A stretch of DNA of 17,237 nucleotides from Thalassovita sp. (lineage in GTDB: Bacteria; Pseudomonadota; Alphaproteobacteria; Rhodobacterales; Rhodobacteraceae), in assembly GCA_029212905.1 (NCBI GenBank), contig JARGPB010000033.1, positions 1 to 17,237 of the forward strand. Direction: 5' to 3'. Below are positions 6,852 through 14,309 of the stretch, piece by piece. Positions within the stretch are counted from its first letter, which is position 1. Each line of letters opens with the position of its first letter. Below the pieces are notes generated by a model. That model searched no databases. It saw only the letters and a list, made by a program, of their open reading frames with translations, and had not been told where the DNA came from. Made by a program: the position numbers and the translations under genes.

Positions 6852-8027
6852 ATGGAGCAGCCAGACCGCGAGGCCGAGCCGCAATTTTCGCAACCTGTTC
6901 GCCAGATCATGCTGATGGTCATGGTGCTGGGACTCACGTCATTTGTCGTGTTTCTGGCTCTTCCGCGTATTTTGCCGGTATTCGAGGCAAATCCGTATCT
7001 GAACGGCTTTATCATGTTCGTCTTTGCCGTCGGCGTGGTGGCGTGTTTCTGGCAGGTCGCGCAGTTGATCAATTCAGTTCGCTGGATCGAGACCTTTGCC
7101 CGCGATCATGCGGAAACATCCGGATTGAGAGCGCCGCGCCTGCTTGCGCCGTTGGCGGCGCTGTTGCGGACGCGTGGCGCGCGGATGCAGATCAGCTCGT
7201 CCTCGACGCGGTCGATTTTGGATTCTGTTGGGACGCGGATCGACGAAGCGCGGGAAATCACGCGCTATATTGTTAACCTGCTGATTTTCCTGGGGTTGCT
7301 GGGCACATTCTACGGGCTGGCCACCACTGTACCCGCCCTTGTTGACACGATCCGCAGCCTGAGCCCCCAAGAAGGAGAGGCCGGGGCCGATGTTTTTGGC
7401 CGCCTTATGAATGGTTTGGATGCGCAATTGTCTGGTATGGGCGTGGCGTTTGGGTCGTCTTTGCTGGGGCTGGCCGGGTCCCTTGTAGTGGGGTTGCTTG
7501 AACTGTTCGCTGGCCACGGTCAGAACCGTTTCTACCGCGAACTTGAAGAATGGCTGTCGACGATCACTCGTGTCGGGTTCTCGGGCGAGGGGGACGGCGG
7601 CGGTGACGGGTCTCAGGTTGCTGTGGTGCTGGATCACATGACGAACCAGATCGAAGCCATGCAGCAGATGTTCACCCAATCCGACATCAGCCGCGCCCAT
7701 GTGGATGACAAACTCACCAGCCTGGCCGTGTCCATCGAACGCTTGACGGATCGTATGGCCGGGACTGCGCGGGCCAATGATGCTTTGGTTCGGATGGCCG
7801 AAGGGCAGGATCGACTGGTCGAAATCCTGTCCGAACGCGAAGGCGATGGGGTCGATGCCGAAAGCCGGATGCGGTTGCGTTCGATCGACGTTCAACTGCT
7901 GCGTATTTTGGAAGAGATCAGCGCCGGCCGCCAGGAAACCATGGCTGAACTACGCACGGATATTGCCGCGCTTACGACCGTTCTGCGGAACCGTCGGGCA
8001 AAATCCGGCGGAGAAAGGGAGAGCTGA
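6852..8027 (+). CDS. MotA/TolQ/ExbB-like proton-channel stator subunit (ZorA-like)
   Basis: 391 residues. Four membrane helices can be placed at about 18-38, 50-73, 138-160 and 195-219. The conserved channel core is LLIFLGLLGTFYGLATTV in helix 3 and LSGMGVAFGSSLLGLAGSLVVGLLE in helix 4. These GTFxGL and AFxxSLxGL patterns are those of MotA/ExbB-superfamily proteins that form pentamers around two MotB/ExbD-type helices and couple ion flow to force. Residues 220-391 form an acidic, helical cytoplasmic tail (heptad-like LDHMTNQIEAMQQMF, VDDKLTSLAVSIERLTD, LLRILEEISAGRQETM), longer than in TolQ or ExbB and reminiscent of ZorA. The start has AGGA 10 bp upstream (6838-6841). The stop is 2 bp before the partner's ATG, and GAAAGGGAGAG for the partner lies at this gene's end, so the pair is co-translated. 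Confidence 0.88.
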   Translation: MEQPDREAEPQFSQPVRQIMLMVMVLGLTSFVVFLALPRILPVFEANPYLNGFIMFVFAVGVVACFWQVAQLINSVRWIETFARDHAETSGLRAPRLLAPLAALLRTRGARMQISSSSTRSILDSVGTRIDEAREITRYIVNLLIFLGLLGTFYGLATTVPALVDTIRSLSPQEGEAGADVFGRLMNGLDAQLSGMGVAFGSSLLGLAGSLVVGLLELFAGHGQNRFYRELEEWLSTITRVGFSGEGDGGGDGSQVAVVLDHMTNQIEAMQQMFTQSDISRAHVDDKLTSLAVSIERLTDRMAGTARANDALVRMAEGQDRLVEILSEREGDGVDAESRMRLRSIDVQLLRILEEISAGRQETMAELRTDIAALTTVLRNRRAKSGGERES

Positions 8028-8029
8028 AC

Positions 8030-10018
8030 ATGGCTCTTTCCAGACGGACAGGACACCGGTTTCAGGGCTCGATCTGGCCTGGTTTCGTGGATGCGATGAC
8101 GGGGCTTTTGTTGGTTTTGATGTTCGTTCTGACCATTTTCATGGTGGTTCAGTTCGTGCTGCGCGAAACAATCACGGGTCAGGAAAACCAACTGGATGAG
8201 CTGTCCACCGAGGTGGCCGCGCTGGCCGACGCGCTGGGGCTGGAACGTAAGCGCACGGCCGATTTGACCTCTGATATGGGCGAGCTGAACGCGACCTTGA
8301 TGGCTGCGCAAGAACAATCGCGCCAACAGTTGGCGCTGATTGCATCCCTAACCTCTGAGCGGGATACCCAGGCAGGACAGATCGCGGATTTCGAGGCCCA
8401 GGTGGCGTCGCTTCTGTCGCAACGGGATACGGCCCTGGGGACGGTTTCGACCTTGGAGGGGCAGAACCAGACCTTGATGGATCAGCGTGAGGCCCTGCAA
8501 TTGGCACTGGCGCAAGCGCGGTTTGAAATAGACGCAGGTGCAGAGGCCGCGCGTCTGGCTGCCGCAAGACGTGAGGCGCTGGAGACGCTGATCGCCGATC
8601 TTAAATCTGAAAAGGCGGACACCGAAACGGAGCGCGCGGTTTTGTCGGCCCGCGTGACCGATTTGGAAACGCAGCTGTCCGAGGAAGAGGCCGCACGCCT
8701 GACCGAAGCGGCCGCCGCTGAGGCATTGCGTGAGAAATTGAAGAACGCGGATGCAGAGCTGACGGCGATGACGCTTGCGCTGGAGGCGCAGCGCAAGAAA
8801 GCCGAAGACACGCTGACCATGTTGGCTGCCGCTCAGGCTGCGGGCCAAGACCTGACCACAAAGCTGGCCGCAGCATTGTTGGCGCAAGAGCAGACTCAGA
8901 CTGATTTGGCTGCGGCACGCGCGGGGCGTGATGAAACGCAGACACGGTTGGTCACTCTTGAGGCGCAATTGGCGCTGGCCCTGGCGGACGGCGAGCAAAG
9001 AACAGCCAGGATCGAGGATTTGCGCACCAAGCTGAGCGAGGCCGAGGCACGCTTGGCTGTGGCCGATGGTGCACGGGCCAAAGCCTCGGATCTGGAAACC
9101 CGTTTGGCCGAGGCATTGGCGGCAAAAATTGCCCTGGAAACCCAGATTTCAGACGCGCAGAAGGCGCTTGCTCAGGCTCTGGCCGCGAAATTGGCGGCGC
9201 AGCAATCAGCCGAGACACAAATGACAGAGGCCCAGCGGCAGGCCGCACTGTTGGCCGTCGCGAATCGTGAACTGAACACAGAAAAAGCCAGCAGTGCCGA
9301 GGCTCAGCGGCAAAAGGCGCTTCTGAATCAGCAAATTGCGGCACTACGATCACAACTGGGTAGCCTGCAGGCCTTGTTGGATGATTACAAAGACCGAGAC
9401 GCGAGCGCGCGCGTGCAGTTGGAAACCTTGGGGTCGGATTTGAATGCAGCTCTGGCACGGGCCGCAGCAGAGGAACGCAAACGTCGTGTTCTAGAGGAAG
9501 CAGAGCGCCTGCGGCTGGAGCAAGAGAAGCTGGCTCTTGAAGCAGAAAAACAGGACCTGGAGAAGTACAAGAGCGACTTCTTTGGTCGCCTGCGCGAGGT
9601 ATTGGGCGGCCAAGAGGGAGTGCGGATCGTCGGGGATCGTTTTGTGTTCTCTTCAGAGGTGCTGTTTGAATCCGCGAGCGCCGAGCTGTCGCCGGCAGGG
9701 CAGGGTGAAATCGCCAAGGTCGCCCGCATTCTACGCGGTATCGCGGATGATATACCTCCAGAGATCGACTGGGTTATCCGCGTCGATGGCCACACAGATA
9801 ACGTCCCACTGTTGGGCACAGGCGAATACGCGGACAACTGGGAGCTTAGCCAGGCCCGGGCGTTGTCCGTGGTGCGCTATATGGTTAACTTTCTCGCGTT
9901 GCCGCCGGACCGGCTGAGCGCGAACGGTTTCGGCCAGTATCAACCCGTGAACCGCGACGACACCTCGGAAGCGCGGGCGCAGAACCGCCGGATCGAACTG
10001 AAACTAACCGAGAAGTAG
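8030..10018 (+). CDS. MotB/ZorB-like stator partner: long coiled coil plus OmpA domain
   Basis: 662 residues. A short cytoplasmic N-terminus is followed by IWPGFVDAMTGLLLVLMFVL: Asp21 at the base of the single membrane helix (about 22-45) is at the place of the proton-carrying Asp of MotB/ExbD/ZorB. Residues about 50-515 are Ala/Leu/Glu/Gln-rich with heptad character and almost no Pro, i.e. predicted coiled coil of about 460 residues. The C-terminal OmpA-type peptidoglycan-binding domain (about 530-660) has VDGHTDNVPLLG (585-596), NWELSQARALSVV (603-615), SANGFGQYQPV (630-640) and NRRIELKL (652-659). The protein should sit in the inner membrane and grip peptidoglycan. Canonical MotB, TolR or ZorB do not have so long a coiled coil between helix and OmpA domain. 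The stop (TAG, ending 10018) directly abuts the convergent M23 gene's stop at 10019. Confidence 0.88.
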   Translation: MALSRRTGHRFQGSIWPGFVDAMTGLLLVLMFVLTIFMVVQFVLRETITGQENQLDELSTEVAALADALGLERKRTADLTSDMGELNATLMAAQEQSRQQLALIASLTSERDTQAGQIADFEAQVASLLSQRDTALGTVSTLEGQNQTLMDQREALQLALAQARFEIDAGAEAARLAAARREALETLIADLKSEKADTETERAVLSARVTDLETQLSEEEAARLTEAAAAEALREKLKNADAELTAMTLALEAQRKKAEDTLTMLAAAQAAGQDLTTKLAAALLAQEQTQTDLAAARAGRDETQTRLVTLEAQLALALADGEQRTARIEDLRTKLSEAEARLAVADGARAKASDLETRLAEALAAKIALETQISDAQKALAQALAAKLAAQQSAETQMTEAQRQAALLAVANRELNTEKASSAEAQRQKALLNQQIAALRSQLGSLQALLDDYKDRDASARVQLETLGSDLNAALARAAAEERKRRVLEEAERLRLEQEKLALEAEKQDLEKYKSDFFGRLREVLGGQEGVRIVGDRFVFSSEVLFESASAELSPAGQGEIAKVARILRGIADDIPPEIDWVIRVDGHTDNVPLLGTGEYADNWELSQARALSVVRYMVNFLALPPDRLSANGFGQYQPVNRDDTSEARAQNRRIELKLTEK

Positions 10019-10987
10019 TTAACGCAGCACCGTCTGGGCGTGGATTTCATCAATAACGCGATCGTCGCGGATCAGAGCAATATAGCCCCGATACTGACCG
10101 GGCGCGAAACCTTGCGCAGGCCTGCGTTTCCCAGCTGCGCGAAAAAATTGGGCCTGCGGTTTGTCCAGAGCGACGGTTTTTGCGAGAAAAAGCCCGCCTG
10201 GCGCCAGAATTTCGATCCGCAATACATCACCTGCCCGAGCCCCAAAGGCATACCCCCAAACCACAAGCGCAGGCGCGTCGAGTGGCAGTGCCTCTTTCCC
10301 GGCGGTGCCGTCTTTTACGGTGCTATACTTGGGGATTTCCGTGCTGAAACCGGCAGTTAACAGCCCGCCTGGCACATATAGGGGCGGGGTTCCCCACAGT
10401 GTTATTTGCTCGGGTTTTCCGCAGGTGATCTGGCCATCCGGGTCGAAAGGGTCGACGACCCTGCCATCTTTTCGGACCGAAAGATGAAGGTGCGGAAACT
10501 GAGTGCGCCCGGAAAACCCAACCTGCCCCAGCACAGTCCCTGCGCCCACGTGCTGCCCCTTTGCCACCGTGATCGAGCCGCGCTTCATATGGCAATATTG
10601 GGTTTGCCACCCATCGCCATGGTCAATCACCACGCCGTTCCCGCAATCTTTGCCATCAATCAGAGCCGCAGTTTTAGCAGAGAACCCGGTATCGGGCATG
10701 CCGTCACGTAGGCCACGCACGGTCCCCGGGGCAGAGGCCAGCACATTCACACCATGGCGCATCGCCTTGAAAGAGGGGAGGCCGAAATCGGTCCCCTTGT
10801 GATTGTCATAGCTCAGTGATCCGCAGGTAAAGTCCTTTGCGCCAGGGCCGCTATCGTGATCAACATATTGCTGGATAAAGCAGGTCGTGCCTAGGTCACA
10901 GTCAATCGGTTGCCCCAAAGGTAGTTCCCCCGCCATAGCGGGTATGGCGAGGGAACAGAACGTGGATAGCAGGCGCGCGAAACGCAT
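10019..10987 (-). CDS. Secreted M23 (LytM-type) peptidoglycan peptidase
   Basis: 322 residues. Signal peptide MRFARLLSTFCSLAIPAMA is followed by a mature start at about Gly20. The M23 zinc site is complete: HKGTDFGLP (His63, Asp67), YCHM (His133) and FPHLHLS (His166, His168), so an active glycyl- or D,D-endopeptidase is expected, unlike the degenerate LytM factors that only activate amidases. Cysteines at C30/C36 and C55/C115/C132 could form periplasmic disulfides. A C-terminal domain (about 195-322) of beta character carries GYAFGARAGDVLRIEILAPGG, which looks like a substrate- or wall-binding module. The ATG at 10987 overlaps the clpA stop in TGATG, so it is probably translationally coupled to clpA. 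The stop abuts that of the OmpA-stator gene with no gap. Confidence 0.92.
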   Translation of the reverse strand: MRFARLLSTFCSLAIPAMAGELPLGQPIDCDLGTTCFIQQYVDHDSGPGAKDFTCGSLSYDNHKGTDFGLPSFKAMRHGVNVLASAPGTVRGLRDGMPDTGFSAKTAALIDGKDCGNGVVIDHGDGWQTQYCHMKRGSITVAKGQHVGAGTVLGQVGFSGRTQFPHLHLSVRKDGRVVDPFDPDGQITCGKPEQITLWGTPPLYVPGGLLTAGFSTEIPKYSTVKDGTAGKEALPLDAPALVVWGYAFGARAGDVLRIEILAPGGLFLAKTVALDKPQAQFFRAAGKRRPAQGFAPGQYRGYIALIRDDRVIDEIHAQTVLR

Positions 10988-13320
10988 CAGTCAGCAGTTA
11001 GCAGAGGGGGCTTGTCACCTGAGAGCCGCTTTTGATCTGGGCCGTCGATTTGCAGGTCGATTTTACCATCTATGACACCGACATGGACCACCCCGCCCTT
11101 GGCCAGTTTGCCGAACAGTAACTCTTCGGCCAGCGGCTTTTTGATGTATTCCTGAATCACACGGCCCAAGGGGCGGGCGCCCATTTTGCTGTCATACCCT
11201 TTGTCGGCCAGCCACTCGGCAGCGGGGCTGGACAGTTCGATATGTACGTTGCGATCCATCAGCTGGGCTTCCAATTGCAGGACGAATTTTTCAACGACCT
11301 GCATGATCACCGGCTTCGGTAGAGGAGCAAAGCTGATAACAGCATCAAGGCGGTTGCGGAATTCGGGCGTGAAGGTGCGCTCGATGGCTGCCGTATCCTC
11401 GCCTTCGCGCCGGTCGCGGCCAAAGCCAATCGCCTCTTTCGCCTGTTCGGCAGCACCTGCGTTCGATGTCATGATCAGGATCACATTGCGGAAATCTACT
11501 GTTCGGCCATTGTGGTCCGTCAGCTTGCCGTGGTCCATCACCTGAAGCAGGATGTTGTAGACATCCGGGTGCGCCTTCTCCATCTCGTCCAGCAGCAGCA
11601 CACAATGCGGGTGCTGGTCTACACCGTCCGTGAGCATGCCGCCCTGATCGAACCCGACGTAACCCGGAGGCGCGCCAATCAGGCGGCTGACGGCGTGTTT
11701 TTCCATGTATTCGGACATGTCAAACCGCAGCAATTCCACACCCAGAGTATCGGCAAGCTGTTTCGCGACCTCGGTCTTGCCGACGCCGGTGGGGCCAGCG
11801 AAAAGATAGTTGCCGATGGGTTTCTCTGGTTCTCGCAAGCCCGCGCGGGCCAGTTTGATTGCGCTCGACAGAGCCACGATTGCGGCGTCCTGACCGAACA
11901 CGACGCGTTTCAGGCTGGCCTCCAGGTCCTTGAGCACCTCGGCATCGTCTTTGGAGACATTCTTTGGTGGAATGCGCGCGATTTTGGCGACGACGGCCTC
12001 AATCTCTTTGGCTCCAATTGTCTTGCGGCGTTTGGATTCGGCGACCAGGTGCTGAGCCGCGCCTGCCTCGTCAATGACATCGATGGCCTTGTCGGGCAGT
12101 TTGCGGTCATTGATATAGCGCGCTGACAGCTCCACCGCGGTTTTGATCGCGTCGGCGGTGTAACGGACGCTGTGATGTTCCTCAAAATAGGGTTTCAGGC
12201 CCTTGAGGATTTTCACGGCGTCATCGACCGTGGGTTCGGCCACATCGATTTTCTGGAATCGACGTGATAGGGCACGGTCCTTTTCGAAATGCTGACGGAA
12301 TTCCTTGTAGGTGGTCGACCCCATGCAGCGCAGTTTCCCGCCTTGCAGCGCGGGTTTCAGCAGGTTCGAGGCATCCATGGCCCCGCCCGAGGTGGCACCA
12401 GCCCCGATGACTGTATGGATTTCATCAATGAAAAGAACCGCATCGGGGTGATCTTCCAGCTCGGTTACGACGGCCTTTAGCCGCTCCTCGAAATCACCGC
12501 GATAGCGTGTGCCGGCCAGAAGGGCGCCCATATCCAGCGAGTAGATCGTGGTTTCAGACAGGACTTCGGGTGTTTCGCCCTGCACAATCTTGCGGGCAAG
12601 CCCTTCGGCAATGGCGGTTTTCCCAACGCCAGGGTCGCCCACCAGAAGCGGGTTGTTTTTGCGGCGGCGGCACAGAACCTGAATGCAGCGCTCTACCTCG
12701 GAATCGCGACCGATCAGCGGATCGACGTCGCCGTTCTGGGCTTTGACGTTTAGATCGACACAGTATTTCCCCAGCGCGGATTCTTTTTGTTCGACAGCAT
12801 CCTGAGGGCCGGCGTCTGCGCTGTGCATGTCCTCTTCGTCGGTGGCGCCGGTGATCGGGCGTTGTTCCCCGAAGGCAGGATTTTTGGCCACACCATGTGC
12901 AATGAAATTGACCGCGTCGTAACGGGTCATGTCCTGTTCTTGCAGGAAATAGGCCGCATTTGACTCGCGTTCGGCAAAAATGGCGACCAGAACATTGGCC
13001 CCCGTGACCTCGGTCCGGCCCGAAGATTGCACGTGAATAGCCGCGCGCTGAATAACGCGCTGGAACGCGGCGGTGGGAACTGCCTCGGAGCCATCAATGT
13101 CAGTGACAAGGTTCGAGAGGTCCTCGTCCACGAATTCGACCAGTGTGCTGCGCAATTCGTCTGTATCAACCGAGCACGCCTTCATCACGCGCAGGGCATC
13201 GGGCTCGTCGATCAGCGCCAGAAGCAGGTGTTCCAGCGTTGCGAATTCGTGTTTGCGTGCGTTGGCCAGCGCCAAAGCCGCATGGATTGCCTGTTCAAGC
13301 GTGTTCGAGAATGAAGGCAC
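10987..13320 (-). CDS. clpA: ATP-dependent Clp protease ATP-binding subunit ClpA
   Basis: 777 residues, near the usual ClpA length. Order: N-domain (1 to about 150, with two Clp repeats), AAA1 with Walker A GDPGVGKT (228-235) and Walker B VLFIDE (295-300), sensor GSTT (334-337), AAA2 with Walker A GPTGVGKT (509-516), Walker B VLLLDE (574-579), and the D2 small domain. There is no ClpB-type middle domain. The ClpP-docking loop is present as IGF (631-633, within AKEAIGFGRDRR), where E. coli has IGL. Residues 151-185 form an acidic linker (ATDEEDMHSADAG). ClpA unfolds substrates for ClpP, and ClpS normally feeds it N-degron substrates; no clpS lies next to it here. The start is GTG at 13320, with AGGAG 7-8 bp upstream. 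The stop overlaps the M23 start (TGATG). Confidence 0.96.
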   Translation of the reverse strand: MPSFSNTLEQAIHAALALANARKHEFATLEHLLLALIDEPDALRVMKACSVDTDELRSTLVEFVDEDLSNLVTDIDGSEAVPTAAFQRVIQRAAIHVQSSGRTEVTGANVLVAIFAERESNAAYFLQEQDMTRYDAVNFIAHGVAKNPAFGEQRPITGATDEEDMHSADAGPQDAVEQKESALGKYCVDLNVKAQNGDVDPLIGRDSEVERCIQVLCRRRKNNPLLVGDPGVGKTAIAEGLARKIVQGETPEVLSETTIYSLDMGALLAGTRYRGDFEERLKAVVTELEDHPDAVLFIDEIHTVIGAGATSGGAMDASNLLKPALQGGKLRCMGSTTYKEFRQHFEKDRALSRRFQKIDVAEPTVDDAVKILKGLKPYFEEHHSVRYTADAIKTAVELSARYINDRKLPDKAIDVIDEAGAAQHLVAESKRRKTIGAKEIEAVVAKIARIPPKNVSKDDAEVLKDLEASLKRVVFGQDAAIVALSSAIKLARAGLREPEKPIGNYLFAGPTGVGKTEVAKQLADTLGVELLRFDMSEYMEKHAVSRLIGAPPGYVGFDQGGMLTDGVDQHPHCVLLLDEMEKAHPDVYNILLQVMDHGKLTDHNGRTVDFRNVILIMTSNAGAAEQAKEAIGFGRDRREGEDTAAIERTFTPEFRNRLDAVISFAPLPKPVIMQVVEKFVLQLEAQLMDRNVHIELSSPAAEWLADKGYDSKMGARPLGRVIQEYIKKPLAEELLFGKLAKGGVVHVGVIDGKIDLQIDGPDQKRLSGDKPPLLTAD

Positions 13321-13344
13321 GTTGTGCTCCTTCTGATCTGGGCC

Positions 13345-13365
13345 GGGTAAACGGGGCGTTCACCC
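13345..13365 (-). promoter_or_regulatory. Hairpin in the clpA 5' leader
   Basis: Arms 13365-13357 (GGGTGAACG on the minus strand) and 13353-13345 (CGTTTACCC) pair over 9 bp around a CCC loop. The one exception to Watson-Crick pairing is a G-U wobble that exists only in the minus-strand RNA, which is the clpA transcript. It ends 24 bp before the GTG start and about 14 bp before the AGGAG. No T-run follows, so it is not a standard terminator. It may affect clpA translation or mRNA stability; this is inference. Confidence 0.5.
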
Positions 13366-13389
13366 AACCTTGGCCTCATAAGATTAAAG

Positions 13390-13416
13390 TTTGGTCGATA
13401 CGCGCCCGGCTTCAAG
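13390..13416 (-). promoter_or_regulatory. Possible heat-shock-type -35 box upstream of clpA
   Basis: CTTGAA on the minus strand at 13416-13411 is an exact match to the -35 hexamer of sigma-32 (RpoH) promoters, and clpA is a typical heat-shock gene. The expected C-rich -10 is not convincing: about 13 bp downstream the sequence reads CGACCAAAC. A sigma-70 reading is no better (TAATCT follows at 23 bp). The start would give a leader containing the hairpin at 13345-13365. Confidence 0.25.
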
Positions 13417-13478
13417 TGTTTTTTGTCGTTTTTCTTACACAATTGCCGGAGCTGCCGTTTGCCTAAGCGTGAAAAGCG

Positions 13479-14246
13479 TCAGAAATTGTCCTTACGCTTG
13501 CGTACTTCTGTAAAGACCGCCGCCGGGTCGGCACCGATCATATCCACCGCTTTTTGCACGCCTTCAGTGTGACCGCGCAAAAACGGATTGGTGGCCAGCT
13601 CTTCCGAGAGCAGCGACGGAACGGTGGGCTGCCCCAGCGCTCGTGCTTTGGCCACTGCGTCGATCCTAGAGATAAGCTCGGTGTTCTCGGGGTCAACCGT
13701 CAGGGCGAATTTGCCATTGGCTGTCGTGTATTCATGGCCCGAACATACTGTCGTGTCGCCGGGCAGGGCGGCCAGTTTCGACAGGCTGTCAAACATCTGC
13801 TCCGGGCTGCCTTCAAACAGGCGTCCGCATCCCAACGCCATCAGACTGTCGGCAGTGAACAGTAGTTTGCTGTCGGGGAAATGAAAGGCAACATGACCGA
13901 GGGTATGCCCCGAGACATCAATGACATGGCCAAGCTCGTTGCCGATGGAAATCGTATCGCCCTCGGTCAGGGTTATATCCAGCGGGGGGAGCCGGTGCGC
14001 ATCTGCCTCGGCGCCGACAACTTTGGCGGGACGATCTTTGAGCAATTCCGGCAGGCCGTCCACATGGTCCCAATGGTGGTGGGTCAGTAGCACATGGCTG
14101 AGCGTCCAGCCGCGTCGGTTCAGCTCTGCCTGGATTGGGCCGGCGTCAGGGACATCAATGACAGCGGTTTCGCCTGTTTCTGCATCATGGATCAGGAAAG
14201 CATAGTTGTCCGACAGGCACGGGATCGTGACAAGCTCAAGGGGCAT
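13479..14246 (-). CDS. gloB: Hydroxyacylglutathione hydrolase (glyoxalase II)
   Basis: 255 residues, the normal GloB length. It hydrolyses S-D-lactoylglutathione to D-lactate and glutathione, the second step of methylglyoxal detoxification. The metallo-beta-lactamase motif THHHWDH (55-61) supplies H56, H58, D60 and H61. H114 (SGHTLGH), D133 (TADSL) and H171 (SGHEY) complete the binuclear metal site. The C-terminal glutathione-binding region has NPFLR (220-224) and EVRKRKDNF at the end. ATG 14246 is chosen because the family begins MPLELVTIPCLSDNYAFLI and AAAGGAAA lies 5 bp upstream. A longer in-frame extension to 14810 runs across the divergent methyltransferase and is rejected. It is head-to-head with the methyltransferase (63 bp between them) and 158 bp upstream of clpA on the same strand. 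Confidence 0.95.
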   Translation of the reverse strand: MPLELVTIPCLSDNYAFLIHDAETGETAVIDVPDAGPIQAELNRRGWTLSHVLLTHHHWDHVDGLPELLKDRPAKVVGAEADAHRLPPLDITLTEGDTISIGNELGHVIDVSGHTLGHVAFHFPDSKLLFTADSLMALGCGRLFEGSPEQMFDSLSKLAALPGDTTVCSGHEYTTANGKFALTVDPENTELISRIDAVAKARALGQPTVPSLLSEELATNPFLRGHTEGVQKAVDMIGADPAAVFTEVRKRKDNF

Positions 14247-14309
14247 GGCGTTTCCTTTACTGTTCGCTATTGTCGTTCCCAGACTAGGCTGATCACAGGG
14301 CTGGCTGCA

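Noticed and set aside
7074..7895. A 273-codon open frame antisense to the MotA-like gene
   Set aside because: It is a shadow of a gene whose motifs are clear; its composition is typical of antisense reading of GC-rich DNA.
6852..10018. A Zorya anti-phage defence locus
   Set aside because: The stator pair resembles ZorA/ZorB, but no ZorC, ZorD or ZorE-type gene follows. The next genes are a convergent M23 peptidase and ClpA, and the setting is core housekeeping rather than a defence island.
6852..10018. Flagellar MotAB or Tol-Pal genes
   Set aside because: There are no flagellar, tolA, tolB or pal genes nearby, the four-helix protein has a long C-terminal tail, and the coiled coil in the partner is far longer than in MotB or TolR.
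10987..13320. ClpB disaggregase instead of ClpA
   Set aside because: The protein lacks the coiled-coil middle domain between the AAA modules and has an IGF ClpP-docking loop.
14094..14309. N-terminal extension of the methyltransferase-like protein
   Set aside because: The added 72 residues are antisense to the gloB N-terminus and have no family character; ATG 14310 is the natural start between the divergent genes.
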